DNA from: Moorella thermoacetica
Lineage (GTDB): Bacteria > Bacillota > DSM-521 > Neomoorellales > Neomoorellaceae
DNA: 64,000 bases
Assembly (NCBI RefSeq): GCF_001267405.1
Contig: NZ_CP012369.1
Span: forward strand, 1,576,001 to 1,640,000
Direction of reading: 5' to 3'
Below are positions 17,393-26,243 of the stretch, piece by piece; the stretch's first letter is position 1; every line of letters starts with the position of its first letter. The notes under the pieces were generated by a model. That model was not told the DNA's origin, ran no database searches, and saw only the letters and a program-made list of their open reading frames with translations. The position numbers were made by a program, and so were the translations under genes.

Positions 17393-17540
17393 CTGAAAAG
17401 ATTAAGCACTTCAATCTCCCCTGCCCTTACTTCTCAGGTTTAATATAACTTAATTCGTCCCTCCAGGCCCTCTCCCCACCCTCGCCGCTTCCTCTCCGTT
17501 TTATGGACCATTGTCTCATAAAGTAGAATTAAATATCCCC

Positions 17541-17640
17541 TGGCTACCGCAGGGTCATAAATTTTCTCCCACCAGAGGGGAGGATTGGCGTCAAGTTCCC
17601 TTTAGAAAAGTTATGACCTACCACCCGACAGGGGAAAATA
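17541..17640 (+). ncRNA. Uncharacterised structured leader before yyaL
   Basis: The 270 bases between the thiH terminator and yyaL contain no gene but a clear fold. GGTCATAA (17553-17560) pairs with TTATGACC (17611-17618), and the pairing continues after one mismatch with TTTTCT and AGAAAA, about 14 pairs closing a loop of roughly 36 bases. A small CCCTG/CAGGG hairpin precedes it (17537-17555), partly competing. I do not recognise it as a known riboswitch. Confidence 0.45.
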
Positions 17641-17664
17641 ACTCCATAGAAAGGAGGGGGTGCT

Positions 17665-19923
17665 GTGCCCGATCTGCGCCGTCCCAACCGTTTAATCCAT
17701 GAAAAAAGCCCCTATCTGCTGCAGCACGCCTACAACCCCGTCGATTGGTATCCCTGGGGGGAAGAGGCCTTTGCCCGGGCCAAGCGGGAAGATAAGCCGG
17801 TATTTTTATCCATCGGCTATTCCACCTGTCACTGGTGCCACGTCATGGCCAGGGAATCCTTTAACGATGAAGAGGTAGCCGCCCTCCTCAACGATAGCTT
17901 TATCGCTATCAAGGTCGACCGGGAAGAACGGCCGGACATCGACCAGGTCTATATGGCCGCCTGCCAGGCCCTGACCGGCAGCGGCGGCTGGCCCCTGACT
18001 GTTTTCCTGACGCCGGAGAAAAGACCCTTTTATGCCGGCACCTATTTCCCCAAGCACAACCGGTACGGCAGGCCCGGCCTGGTGGAGCTTTTAAAGTTGA
18101 TCCGGGAAAAATGGGCGACCCACCGCGAGGAGCTGGAAGAATCCGGCGCGGAATTGATACAACACGTGGCCGGCCAATTTGCCCCTACGCCGCCGGGAGA
18201 ACCCGGGGCTCAGGTCCTGGAAAAGGGCTGGCAACAACTCCGGGCCGGTTTCGACCCTCTCTATGGCGGTTTCAGTGAAGCTCCTAAATTTCCCAGCCCC
18301 CACCAGCTTTTGTTTTTACTGCGTTACTGGAAAAGGTATGATGAAGCGGGCGCCCTGGCCATGGTGGAAAAAACCCTGCAGGCTATGTACTGCGGTGGCA
18401 TTTACGACCATATCGGTTTTGGCTTCGCCCGCTATTCTACCGACCGCCGCTGGCTGGTGCCTCACTTTGAGAAAATGCTCTACGACAACGCCCTGCTGGC
18501 CCTGGCCTACCTGGAAACCCGGCAAGCAACGGGCAAAGCTGTCTACAGCCATGTCGCCCGGGAGATATTCACCTGGGTGTTGCGGGACATGACCAGCCCG
18601 GAGGGAGGATTTTACTCCGCCCTGGACGCCGATTCCGAAGGAGAAGAGGGCCGTTTTTACCTCTGGACACCCGACCAGGTCCGGGAGGTCCTCGGTGCTA
18701 AAGAGGGGGAGTTCTTTTGCCGTTACTTTGATATAACCGCCGGAGGTAACTTCGAGGGGCGCAGTATTCCCAATTTGATTGGCCGGGGAGAAGCCCTCTT
18801 TGCCGCCGGTACCAGTGGCAATGAGAGCAATGATACCGCTGGCGATCAGAGGCAGCCCCGGGAGCAAGGCGGGAGAGCAGGCGGCATTTCCGGCGGCGGG
18901 GGCTGCGCTAAAGGTAGTCCGGAGGAGGACCGGCTGCCCGGCCGGGGGCCAACCACCCTGGCCGGTTTTGGCCCGGCAACGGCGGCCCGATTGGCTGCGG
19001 CCCGCGAAAAACTCTTCGCCGCCCGGGAAAAGCGGGTCCATCCCCACCGGGACGATAAAATCCTCACTGCCTGGAACGGGCTGATGATCGCCGCCCTGGC
19101 CCGGGGCGCCTGGGTGCTCGATGAACCCGCCTATGCCGCGGCGGCCGCCAGGGCGGCCCGGTTTATCCTAACCCACTTGCGCGATGCGGAGGGGCGCCTG
19201 CAGGCCCGTTACCGGGAAGGCCAGGCTGCTTTCCCGGCCTACCTTGACGATTATGCCTTTCTCACCTGGGGGCTCATCGAACTCTACCAGGCCACCTTTG
19301 AGACAGGTTACCTCCGGGAGGCCCTGGCTTTGACGCGGCAGATGCAGGAACTCTTCCGGGACGAAGGGGGCGGCTACTTTTTTACCCCTCACGGCGCCGG
19401 GGAACTACCGGTCCGCCCCCGGGAAGTCTATGACGGCGCCATTCCCTCCGGCAATTCGGTAGCGGCCTTAAACCTGCTGCGCCTGGCCCGCATCACCGGG
19501 GACAGCCGGCTGGAAGAAGAAGCCGCAGCCCAGGTGCGTGCCCTGGCCGGAACGGTGGCCGAATACCCCCGGGGCTATTCCTTCTACCTCTGTGCCCTGG
19601 ACTTCTACCTGGGGCCGGTAACAGAAATAGTCCTGGCCGGGGAACGGGAAACAGAAGATACCCGTGCCCTGCTCCGCGTGCTAAGGGCGGCCTACCTGCC
19701 CTCAGCCGTCCTGGTGCTGCGTCCCGGCGGCCGGGAGGGTGAGGAAGTAACCAGGCTCATTCCCTATACCGCCGGCCAGAAACCGGTAAACGGTAAAGCC
19801 ACCCTATACCTGTGCCGCAACTTCGCATGCCGGGCGCCGGTTACGACGGCCGGAGAACTGGAGCAATGGCTAGCGTCTGCCGGACGGGAGGCTCATGGCG
19901 CAGGCGACACTTTTAACGAATGA
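17665..19923 (+). CDS. YyaL-like thioredoxin-domain / DUF255 protein
   Basis: A 752-aa protein of the YyaL/SPATA20 family. The N-terminal DUF255 thioredoxin-like domain (residues 1-165) begins with [21 protein letters not shown] and carries CHWCH near 57. The rest is an (alpha/alpha)6-barrel resembling N-acylglucosamine 2-epimerases. GTG 17665 follows AAGGAGGGGG. An extra Gly/Gln/Glu/Pro-rich linker of about 45 residues lies near 378-425, between helices of the barrel, and looks like a local expansion. The biochemical role of the family is not established. It is monocistronic. Confidence 0.88.
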   Translation: MPDLRRPNRLIHEKSPYLLQHAYNPVDWYPWGEEAFARAKREDKPVFLSIGYSTCHWCHVMARESFNDEEVAALLNDSFIAIKVDREERPDIDQVYMAACQALTGSGGWPLTVFLTPEKRPFYAGTYFPKHNRYGRPGLVELLKLIREKWATHREELEESGAELIQHVAGQFAPTPPGEPGAQVLEKGWQQLRAGFDPLYGGFSEAPKFPSPHQLLFLLRYWKRYDEAGALAMVEKTLQAMYCGGIYDHIGFGFARYSTDRRWLVPHFEKMLYDNALLALAYLETRQATGKAVYSHVAREIFTWVLRDMTSPEGGFYSALDADSEGEEGRFYLWTPDQVREVLGAKEGEFFCRYFDITAGGNFEGRSIPNLIGRGEALFAAGTSGNESNDTAGDQRQPREQGGRAGGISGGGGCAKGSPEEDRLPGRGPTTLAGFGPATAARLAAAREKLFAAREKRVHPHRDDKILTAWNGLMIAALARGAWVLDEPAYAAAAARAARFILTHLRDAEGRLQARYREGQAAFPAYLDDYAFLTWGLIELYQATFETGYLREALALTRQMQELFRDEGGGYFFTPHGAGELPVRPREVYDGAIPSGNSVAALNLLRLARITGDSRLEEEAAAQVRALAGTVAEYPRGYSFYLCALDFYLGPVTEIVLAGERETEDTRALLRVLRAAYLPSAVLVLRPGGREGEEVTRLIPYTAGQKPVNGKATLYLCRNFACRAPVTTAGELEQWLASAGREAHGAGDTFNE

Positions 19924-20136
19924 AATGACAACACTGTATCATCCTTTGCCATACGTCCCGGAGGGTTGTGGCTATCAGCTACACCCCAGGGCACGTGGCG
20001 GGACCCGGCCGGCAGGCGCGCGCCGACGTTGGCCGCCGTGAGCCGCCGGCGGGCTGGCTACGAGAGGAATAAAGAGAAATAGCCCTAGGCAAACTCACTT
20101 AGGCATGGTAGTTGAAAAGTGCTAATTTTTAGCCAC
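19924..20136. other. Spacer at the defence-island boundary, no gene seen
   Basis: Composition shifts here from GC-rich to AT-rich near 20060, marking the start of the island. I see no terminator with a proper T-run and no repeat shared with the other end of the island at 29.1 kb. Confidence 0.5.
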
Positions 20137-21504
20137 TCATTCAATGTTTTCCAAGAGATTACGGTATCTTGGGTTTCTACTTAGTAGTTCCTCTACCTTA
20201 TCAAGACTAAATCCTAATTCATATAATAGACAAACATCTAATATGACCTCTAACTTTTTAACAAGATTGTAAAGTTCGGAGTGGTCTTTCCCCTTTTCAG
20301 TTTCCTTACTTTTGTCATAATGAGTCAAATAGTTTCTCGCCTCGACTACCTCATTGATAAATCCTTTCACATCTCCAATATATTTATCAACAACTAACCC
20401 AAAATCTTTAAATATATCCCTTATTCTATGACGTAGTGTTGGTTCATTTGAATACTTAAGTTTTTCTTTCAACCACTCCACATACTTATTTGGTATAGAA
20501 TTTAATATTTCATTCATCATTTTCTCATACTTATCTGGAGAACGTACATAGTTGCATTTAGTTCTTCTATGATAGGTTTCAAGGGCCTGCGCTAAAGTTA
20601 AAAACTGATATTGTAAGTAACCCCCGGGGTTATATCTCAAACCAAAAAATAAATTATAAACCGGTCTTAACACTTCTGCTTTACTGAACCAATTATTTAG
20701 GAAGGCTCCAAACTTTTCTTGTATATCTCTAAAGGTAAAAAGCATATCATGATACGTGAGTTTTTTGGGAGTGGTAGAACCATTTATCCTCCGATAAACA
20801 ATTTCTGTCTCCCTATGCTTTGAGTCCTTTTCAACAAATGCTTTAATAGCCGAAGGAAGGGCAGCTTCCCCCGTAGCAAACGTGAAAAAATCTTCCCATC
20901 TACCTATAATTTTATTTAGTATTTCTTCGAAAGGTAGGCCTTCCTTAAACTGAAAAGAAACAACAGCAGTCTCTTTAATTTTGAGGCCATCAGCTCTGTC
21001 CCTAGAATAATTTACGGTAAAATATATAGCTAGAATCCAATTATCAATTAATACTTTTATATCATCGGGTTGATAATAATGTATACAAAAATACCTTTCT
21101 CTATTATTTTGCTCAACATTAATATTCATTCCACTTATTCTTAACCACTCTTCAAGGTAAAAATAATGTACATTTACCTCTTTAAACCTTACCTCTTCTA
21201 TAGACTCAAAATGCTCGCCTATAAAAGCAGCACTTGCTATAAACGTTTGAGTGGGAAAACCCGGCATACTGACATTAAGACTTATACTTAAGCATTTATA
21301 CAATGTGATTTTTTTCCCGTTCGAAGAGAAACCCAAGATAATGTCATGCTGTATATCTTCTGTAACTTTTTTAAGGTCTGTTAATGACCCTGTTAATTCC
21401 AAAACGAGTTCCTCGCCTGGGTTATATTTTAATACTCCTTCAACATTTTCATTATATTTACCAGGAAGCCACCAAAATCCACGATATTCAAATGGATTAT
21501 ACAT
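20137..21504 (-). CDS. ApeA-like HEPN-domain anti-phage protein
   Basis: A 455-aa AT-rich gene. The N-terminal part (about residues 1-290), beginning YRGFWWLPG and with a beta-rich region, matches the ApeA N-terminal domain described for the HEPN defence protein ApeA. The C-terminal HEPN domain carries the RNase motif R-x4-H as RNYLTH (R390, H395). In Escherichia coli ApeA is an abortive-infection RNase. It is the last gene of the defence operon, 34 bases after the RexB-like gene. RNase activity is inferred from the intact motif. Confidence 0.75.
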   Translation of the reverse strand: MYNPFEYRGFWWLPGKYNENVEGVLKYNPGEELVLELTGSLTDLKKVTEDIQHDIILGFSSNGKKITLYKCLSISLNVSMPGFPTQTFIASAAFIGEHFESIEEVRFKEVNVHYFYLEEWLRISGMNINVEQNNRERYFCIHYYQPDDIKVLIDNWILAIYFTVNYSRDRADGLKIKETAVVSFQFKEGLPFEEILNKIIGRWEDFFTFATGEAALPSAIKAFVEKDSKHRETEIVYRRINGSTTPKKLTYHDMLFTFRDIQEKFGAFLNNWFSKAEVLRPVYNLFFGLRYNPGGYLQYQFLTLAQALETYHRRTKCNYVRSPDKYEKMMNEILNSIPNKYVEWLKEKLKYSNEPTLRHRIRDIFKDFGLVVDKYIGDVKGFINEVVEARNYLTHYDKSKETEKGKDHSELYNLVKKLEVILDVCLLYELGFSLDKVEELLSRNPRYRNLLENIE

Positions 21505-21538
21505 TTAGCTTGATCTTCCACGATAAAGTGGTTTTACT

Positions 21539-22021
21539 TCATTTTTTAGTTATAAGTCCTATTATGTTTTTAATGACCCATAAGCATCTTGCTATCCTCA
21601 GGGTAGATATCATTAAACCCCATAAGATAATATAAGGCATTATTGGTATTGGCTTATTATCGTGATCCAATATTATAGCAAATAAAGCTATAAATAATAG
21701 CATTCCTAAACAACGGCTCGTACTTAGATAAACATCATAAATTTGTTTGTAATATTTACTTTTCTTTAATAACTCTAAGCTTGGAGTTTCTTTCATGCTG
21801 ATAAGAATGGAGAGCCCAGTAATTACAAAACCAATTAAAGCACCTGCAACACTAATAATAGTGTTATATAATGAAAGTCTTATTCCAACTAATAATTCAA
21901 GAATTTTACTGTTTAGAGGGGTCCTAATGGCAATAAGAAATATCAGCCCTGTAATAATAACAGAGGCAATTAAATCATATAGTAAGAAGTTCTTTTCATA
22001 TTTATCCCTTAAGCTCCCCAT
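21539..22021 (-). CDS. RexB-like four-helix membrane protein
   Basis: A 160-aa inner-membrane protein with four predicted helices (about 12-32, 53-74, 104-119, 127-150) and a Lys-rich end. From memory of lambda RexB (144 aa, four helices), the second helix SVAGALIGFVITGLSILIS aligns with SYAGTMIAILIAALTFLIG, and the following loop and third helix also fit. Its start overlaps the RexA-like gene by 20 bases, the same gene order as lambda rexA-rexB. If homologous it would be an ion channel that depolarises the membrane on infection. The homology was seen by eye only. Confidence 0.6.
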   Translation of the reverse strand: MGSLRDKYEKNFLLYDLIASVIITGLIFLIAIRTPLNSKILELLVGIRLSLYNTIISVAGALIGFVITGLSILISMKETPSLELLKKSKYYKQIYDVYLSTSRCLGMLLFIALFAIILDHDNKPIPIMPYIILWGLMISTLRIARCLWVIKNIIGLITKK

Positions 22022-22955
22022 CGCTATTTCCTACCAATACTAACTGGCTATAAAGTTCTTGGAAAGCACTTTTTATAGCATTATACATGCTATTTTTATC
22101 TATAGAACGTCGTCTATCATCAGTCCTTACCACTTTCTTACTGGCGACAAATTTATCTTGTAATAGATCAAAGGTCCTTTGCTCTTCTGTTAATTTATCT
22201 GTACCTCTTACTTTAAATTTACCTATATTGCCCCTTACATCTGGATCAGGTGAATTTAAAAGGTCTTTAACTTTTTCTAAAAGCCACGGAAAAGAAAATC
22301 CTTTTCTTGAATACCTCTTTCGTCTTAACAGTATTTCTATTGTCTCTGCATCACTAGCATTAGCTGCAGCTTTAAATGCAGACGCCAAGTTTTCATCTAA
22401 TTGTTTTAAAATATCAACCCCATTTTTTTGAACCTCTATCTCTATTAAAGCAACTTCGCCAATTCGTCGTAATAAATCATCGATATCATGATTTAAAATC
22501 GGCTTAAAGGTAACATCATTGATAAGCCCATTTGCTTTTCTTTGAATATATAATGCCAAACTAGAAGGTCTAGGTCCATAGTAATTAAATTCAATACCTA
22601 TAATTTTTTTATCAGGAAAAAATACAAAATGAGTAATTTCCGCTAGGCCACTATCGTCAGGAATATTTAAGGGAATTAAATTACCGTGCCTTTCTACATC
22701 TGGTAGCAAATTTCTTCTTGTTACAATTAAGCGACCACATATTGTATCAGAATGTTCATCAACAAACATGAAGAGGTTATTCATATTCTCTAAAGTTAAA
22801 TATCTATTAAACTCACCCTCAAAGGGTAAGTTTTCAATATCTAAAAAAATTTGCCTCGATACCTGTTCATAATTAGGAATTGGAGCTAAAATCTCTCCAT
22901 TAACTCTTTTTAGTTCTACACCAAAAAAGCCTATTTTACGTTGAATAGTTTGCAT
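22002..22955 (-). CDS. RexA-like cytosolic defence protein
   Basis: A 317-aa soluble protein, start ATG 22955 with AAGGTGATC just upstream. Recalled lambda RexA aligns at three places. FFPDKKIIGIEFNYYGPRPS (112-131) fits FVEGDTIGFARTVFGPTTSD. GEVALIEIEVQKNGVDILKQ (166-185) fits GRTTVKVEAKLPVFGDILKV. The C-terminal helix MYNAIKSAFQELYSQL (290-305) fits the RexA C-terminal helix. RexA is a DNA-binding sensor that triggers RexB. A Kiwa KwaB (DUF4868) or other unnamed Abi family is the main alternative. It overlaps both neighbours by 20 bases. Confidence 0.6.
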   Translation of the reverse strand: MQTIQRKIGFFGVELKRVNGEILAPIPNYEQVSRQIFLDIENLPFEGEFNRYLTLENMNNLFMFVDEHSDTICGRLIVTRRNLLPDVERHGNLIPLNIPDDSGLAEITHFVFFPDKKIIGIEFNYYGPRPSSLALYIQRKANGLINDVTFKPILNHDIDDLLRRIGEVALIEIEVQKNGVDILKQLDENLASAFKAAANASDAETIEILLRRKRYSRKGFSFPWLLEKVKDLLNSPDPDVRGNIGKFKVRGTDKLTEEQRTFDLLQDKFVASKKVVRTDDRRRSIDKNSMYNAIKSAFQELYSQLVLVGNSDGELKG

Positions 22956-23349
22956 GTAGATCACCTTCAACTTTAATTTTATTAACACCATACTTCGTCA
23001 GATAAGCCCTAAGCATCGCCTTAAACAGTGGCCCATGATTGGGTATCCTTAAATGCAGCAGTTCATGCACAATTACCTCAGCCCGGAAAGCTGCCGGCTG
23101 TTTTAACAACTCTGGATCAAAGGTTAAGCGTCCTTTACTGGAACAACTCGCCCATTTTCGTTTCATGGCGCGTAAGTGTACTTCTTTCGGCTCAACACCG
23201 ATCCGCCTGGCCCAGGTGGCCACCTCGGCCCGGAAAACTGCCTCCGAAATGACTTCTTCCAGTTTATCAAGGGGTGCCAGGGCTGAGACACCTTCATAGG
23301 GTATATCTCCATGCTCCCAGATTAGATAATCGTCTAACACCAAGCTCAT
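22936..23349 (-). CDS. M48/YgjP-type metallopeptidase (DUF45)
   Basis: A 137-aa protein with the zinc motif HELLHLRIPNHGPLF, giving HExxH plus a downstream histidine, and the family segment KRKWASCSSKGRLTFDPELL before it. These SprT/YgjP-like peptidases are a regular partner of type I restriction systems, where their role is unknown. It overlaps hsdR by four bases and the RexA-like gene by 20, so it is translationally linked to both. Confidence 0.88.
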   Translation of the reverse strand: MSLVLDDYLIWEHGDIPYEGVSALAPLDKLEEVISEAVFRAEVATWARRIGVEPKEVHLRAMKRKWASCSSKGRLTFDPELLKQPAAFRAEVIVHELLHLRIPNHGPLFKAMLRAYLTKYGVNKIKVEGDLHANYST

Positions 23350-26243
23350 CGCCTGGCCCCCTTTATCAGTTTCATAATCTGATCTACAATGTCTCCCAAT
23401 TTATTACCCGCCTTCAGTCCTGCTCTCTTGAGATTTTTATAAAACTCCCATACGATTTGCCGCTCCTGGCTTTCGCTGCTCTTCCAGTAGGGATAATTTA
23501 TAAAAGCCCTGGCCATATTTAGGGCTACCTTTTCAGCACCCTTTATCCCTTGCCGCTTCAAATACCAGTAAACAGCATAGGTTTCAGGAGCCATATCCTT
23601 TTCGGCTCGTTCCCGCTCCGAAACAAGGTATTCTTGAATTAAACTTTGCAAACGCTGCAATGCTTCCTGGGTACTTAGCTGCCGCTCCTGGTAGGCCTGG
23701 GCTATACTTTCCGCCATCTCGCCAATGGATAAAAGGTAAGGTGCTTCCTGTCTTTTCGCGGCAACAGTATTCTCGAGGCTTTTCAAGAGGTTAAATACCT
23801 CAACGGTGTATGACGCCCTGGTCTCAGCTATTCTTTCCAGAGCTTCTTCATTTATTTGGTAAACTGTCACTGCATCCTGGATAGCACCAGGTAGCGTATG
23901 TTCCTGGACCAGACGGGCTGTTTTACGCATTAACTCATGGTCCAGATTGACCCCCGGCTCAACAGAACGCAGGAGCCGATATAGCCGGGCCAACTGGTCG
24001 TAGTCATCCAGGTACTCCCTTAAAAAGGGATCTGGCGATATAATCTCGAACAGGTTGGCCAGCTCTTTGAAGAAAGCATAATACTCCTGGCGCGCTTGGG
24101 GCTCCCGGAAGTGTTCCAGGGCTTTTTCTGCCGCCTTATCTTGCTTATAGTTTTCGATAATAGCCAGGTATTTCCTTCTACCTTCAGTTATCATTTCTTG
24201 AAAACGATTTTTAAGGATATCCAGGTCCTGGATAGTCCCTTCAATGTCTTTGGAGTCAAAGGCCAGGGCCTTTTCCAGGTTTGCAAAGATACCGACAAAA
24301 TCGAGGACAAAGCCAGCCGGTTTTTGGTGGCCATTTTCATCTTCATAGGGACGGTTCACCCGGGCGATGGCCTGCAAGAGGACATGGTCCCGCATGGGTT
24401 TATCCAAATACATACAGTAAAGCACCGGGGCATCATAACCGGTAAGGAGTTTCTCTGTGACGATGAGTATCTTGGGCAATTCCCCAGGTTGGCGGAAGGC
24501 CCTGCGTACCCGCTTTTCCTCTTCTTCGGAAAGATAATAACGCGCCAGATGCGGCTGGTCATTGTGGCCCCTGCTGATCACTACCTGCGAATACTCCGGC
24601 GGCAGGTATTTATCCAGGGCCTCTTTATACAGGGTGCAAGCCTCACGGTCCACAGCCACCAGGAAAGCCTTATAACCCATCGGTTCGATATATTCCCGGT
24701 AATGCCGGGCTACATAAGCAGCGATGCGATCCACCCGCTCCCGGTTTTTGAGCATATTCCTTAGGGTAACGGCCTTCTCTAAGACCTTATTCAGTTCCTC
24801 GATATCGCTGACCCCTTCGGCCGCCGCCAGGTTTAGAAATTCTTCTTCCAGGGTTTCCCGGTCAACGCGCAGATCGTTAGGTGCCAGGGAGTAATGGAGG
24901 GGCACGGTCGTACCGTCGGCGATAGATTCCGCAATGCTGTATTTATCTAAGTAACCTTGAGGTTGGTCGTCGCAGCCAAAAACTTTGAAGGTACCCTTAC
25001 CGTGGGCGGTGCGGTCAATGGGTGTACCGGTAAAACCGATATAGGTAGCATTGGGGAGAGCCCCCATGAGGTAATTGCCCAAATTGCCCCCGGTAGTACG
25101 GTGGGCCTCATCTACGAGGACAAAGATATTGTCGCGGCAGTTGAGCTTAGCCGGGATGTCGTCAAATTTATGGATCATGCTAACAATAAGGCCCCGGCGG
25201 TCGGAAGCCAGGAGTTCTTGCAAGTGGCGTTTACTCCGGGCTACTTCGACCATACCCAGGCCACAGGCGGCCAGGTTATTGAAGAGTTGCTGTTCCAGCT
25301 CATTGCGGTCAACCAGCATAAGCACCGTGGGATTATTAAAACGAGGGTCTTCAATCAGCTTTTTGGCAATGGTGATCATGGTGTAAGTTTTACCCGACCC
25401 CTGGGTGTGCCAGACCAGGCCCCGCTTTTTGGTGGGGTCCAGGGCGCGGTTAAGGACGCGGCCAAGGGCCCGCATCTGGTGCGGCCGTAAGATAACTTTA
25501 CTTAATTCATCATCCCTGCGGGTAAACATGATAAAGTCGGTTAAGACCCGTAAAATCCGCTGGGGATGGATGAAGCTTTTTACCATGGTTTCGTAATCCT
25601 GACCTGTACTTTCGTCCCGCCAGTTGAAAAGGTTTTTCCGGCTTAAGCTCCAGGTGGTCCCATAATAGAAATGGACCAGGTGGGTCAAGGCATAGACCTG
25701 TTCCAGGGCCATGAGCTCCGGAGCCTCCCGGTGGTAGCGGCGCATCTGGTCCAGGGCTTTGGCAATGCCTTCTATCTCACTGGTGGATTTCGTTTCTACC
25801 ACCAGTACCGGGATGCCATTAATTAAAAAGACGATATCAGCACGAATGGTATATGTGCCATTGGTATAGGTAAATTCATCGGTAACCTGAAAGATGTTGG
25901 CCCGCCAGTTGTCCAGGTCCAGCAGGCGGATATTCCGCTCCCTTTTCTCGGTCTCAACGTATACCGTCCGCAAGCCCTTCAGGTATTCCCAGGCCTGAAG
26001 GTTGCCTTCGATGGTAGGCGGTAACCGCTCCAGCCGCTTTAATACCTCTTCGGCACGCAGGTGGTCGACCACACCGGGGTTTAACTTCTGGAGCTGGCTG
26101 ATGAATACCTGGCGATCAATTAAACCACCTACACCACCCCGCCTGAGCTCTAAATCCTGCGGGATTATGTACTGCCAGCCTGCTTCAGTAGCATAGCGGA
26201 TAAATGGGTTTTGTACTGCGGCCCGTTCACTGCCTAAGGGCAT
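23346..26243 (-). CDS. hsdR: Type I restriction endonuclease subunit R
   Basis: A 965-aa motor and nuclease subunit. The N-terminal PD-(D/E)xK nuclease shows ADIVFLINGIPVLVVETKS near residues 133-152. It is followed by superfamily 2 helicase motifs: TQGSGKTYTMI (Walker A, near 285), LVDEAHRT (DEAH), GFTGTPI (motif III), LIVTEKLLTGYDAP (V) and QAIARVNRP (VI). A C-terminal helical domain contacts HsdM. It cuts unmethylated DNA after translocation. It overlaps hsdS by 17 bases and looks intact. Confidence 0.95.
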   Translation of the reverse strand: MPLGSERAAVQNPFIRYATEAGWQYIIPQDLELRRGGVGGLIDRQVFISQLQKLNPGVVDHLRAEEVLKRLERLPPTIEGNLQAWEYLKGLRTVYVETEKRERNIRLLDLDNWRANIFQVTDEFTYTNGTYTIRADIVFLINGIPVLVVETKSTSEIEGIAKALDQMRRYHREAPELMALEQVYALTHLVHFYYGTTWSLSRKNLFNWRDESTGQDYETMVKSFIHPQRILRVLTDFIMFTRRDDELSKVILRPHQMRALGRVLNRALDPTKKRGLVWHTQGSGKTYTMITIAKKLIEDPRFNNPTVLMLVDRNELEQQLFNNLAACGLGMVEVARSKRHLQELLASDRRGLIVSMIHKFDDIPAKLNCRDNIFVLVDEAHRTTGGNLGNYLMGALPNATYIGFTGTPIDRTAHGKGTFKVFGCDDQPQGYLDKYSIAESIADGTTVPLHYSLAPNDLRVDRETLEEEFLNLAAAEGVSDIEELNKVLEKAVTLRNMLKNRERVDRIAAYVARHYREYIEPMGYKAFLVAVDREACTLYKEALDKYLPPEYSQVVISRGHNDQPHLARYYLSEEEEKRVRRAFRQPGELPKILIVTEKLLTGYDAPVLYCMYLDKPMRDHVLLQAIARVNRPYEDENGHQKPAGFVLDFVGIFANLEKALAFDSKDIEGTIQDLDILKNRFQEMITEGRRKYLAIIENYKQDKAAEKALEHFREPQARQEYYAFFKELANLFEIISPDPFLREYLDDYDQLARLYRLLRSVEPGVNLDHELMRKTARLVQEHTLPGAIQDAVTVYQINEEALERIAETRASYTVEVFNLLKSLENTVAAKRQEAPYLLSIGEMAESIAQAYQERQLSTQEALQRLQSLIQEYLVSERERAEKDMAPETYAVYWYLKRQGIKGAEKVALNMARAFINYPYWKSSESQERQIVWEFYKNLKRAGLKAGNKLGDIVDQIMKLIKGARR

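Noticed and set aside
21539-22991. Kiwa (KwaA-KwaB) as the identity of the two-gene module
   Set aside because: Gene order is reversed relative to kwaA-kwaB, and the visible similarities fit RexA/RexB better. It remains the main alternative and is not excluded.
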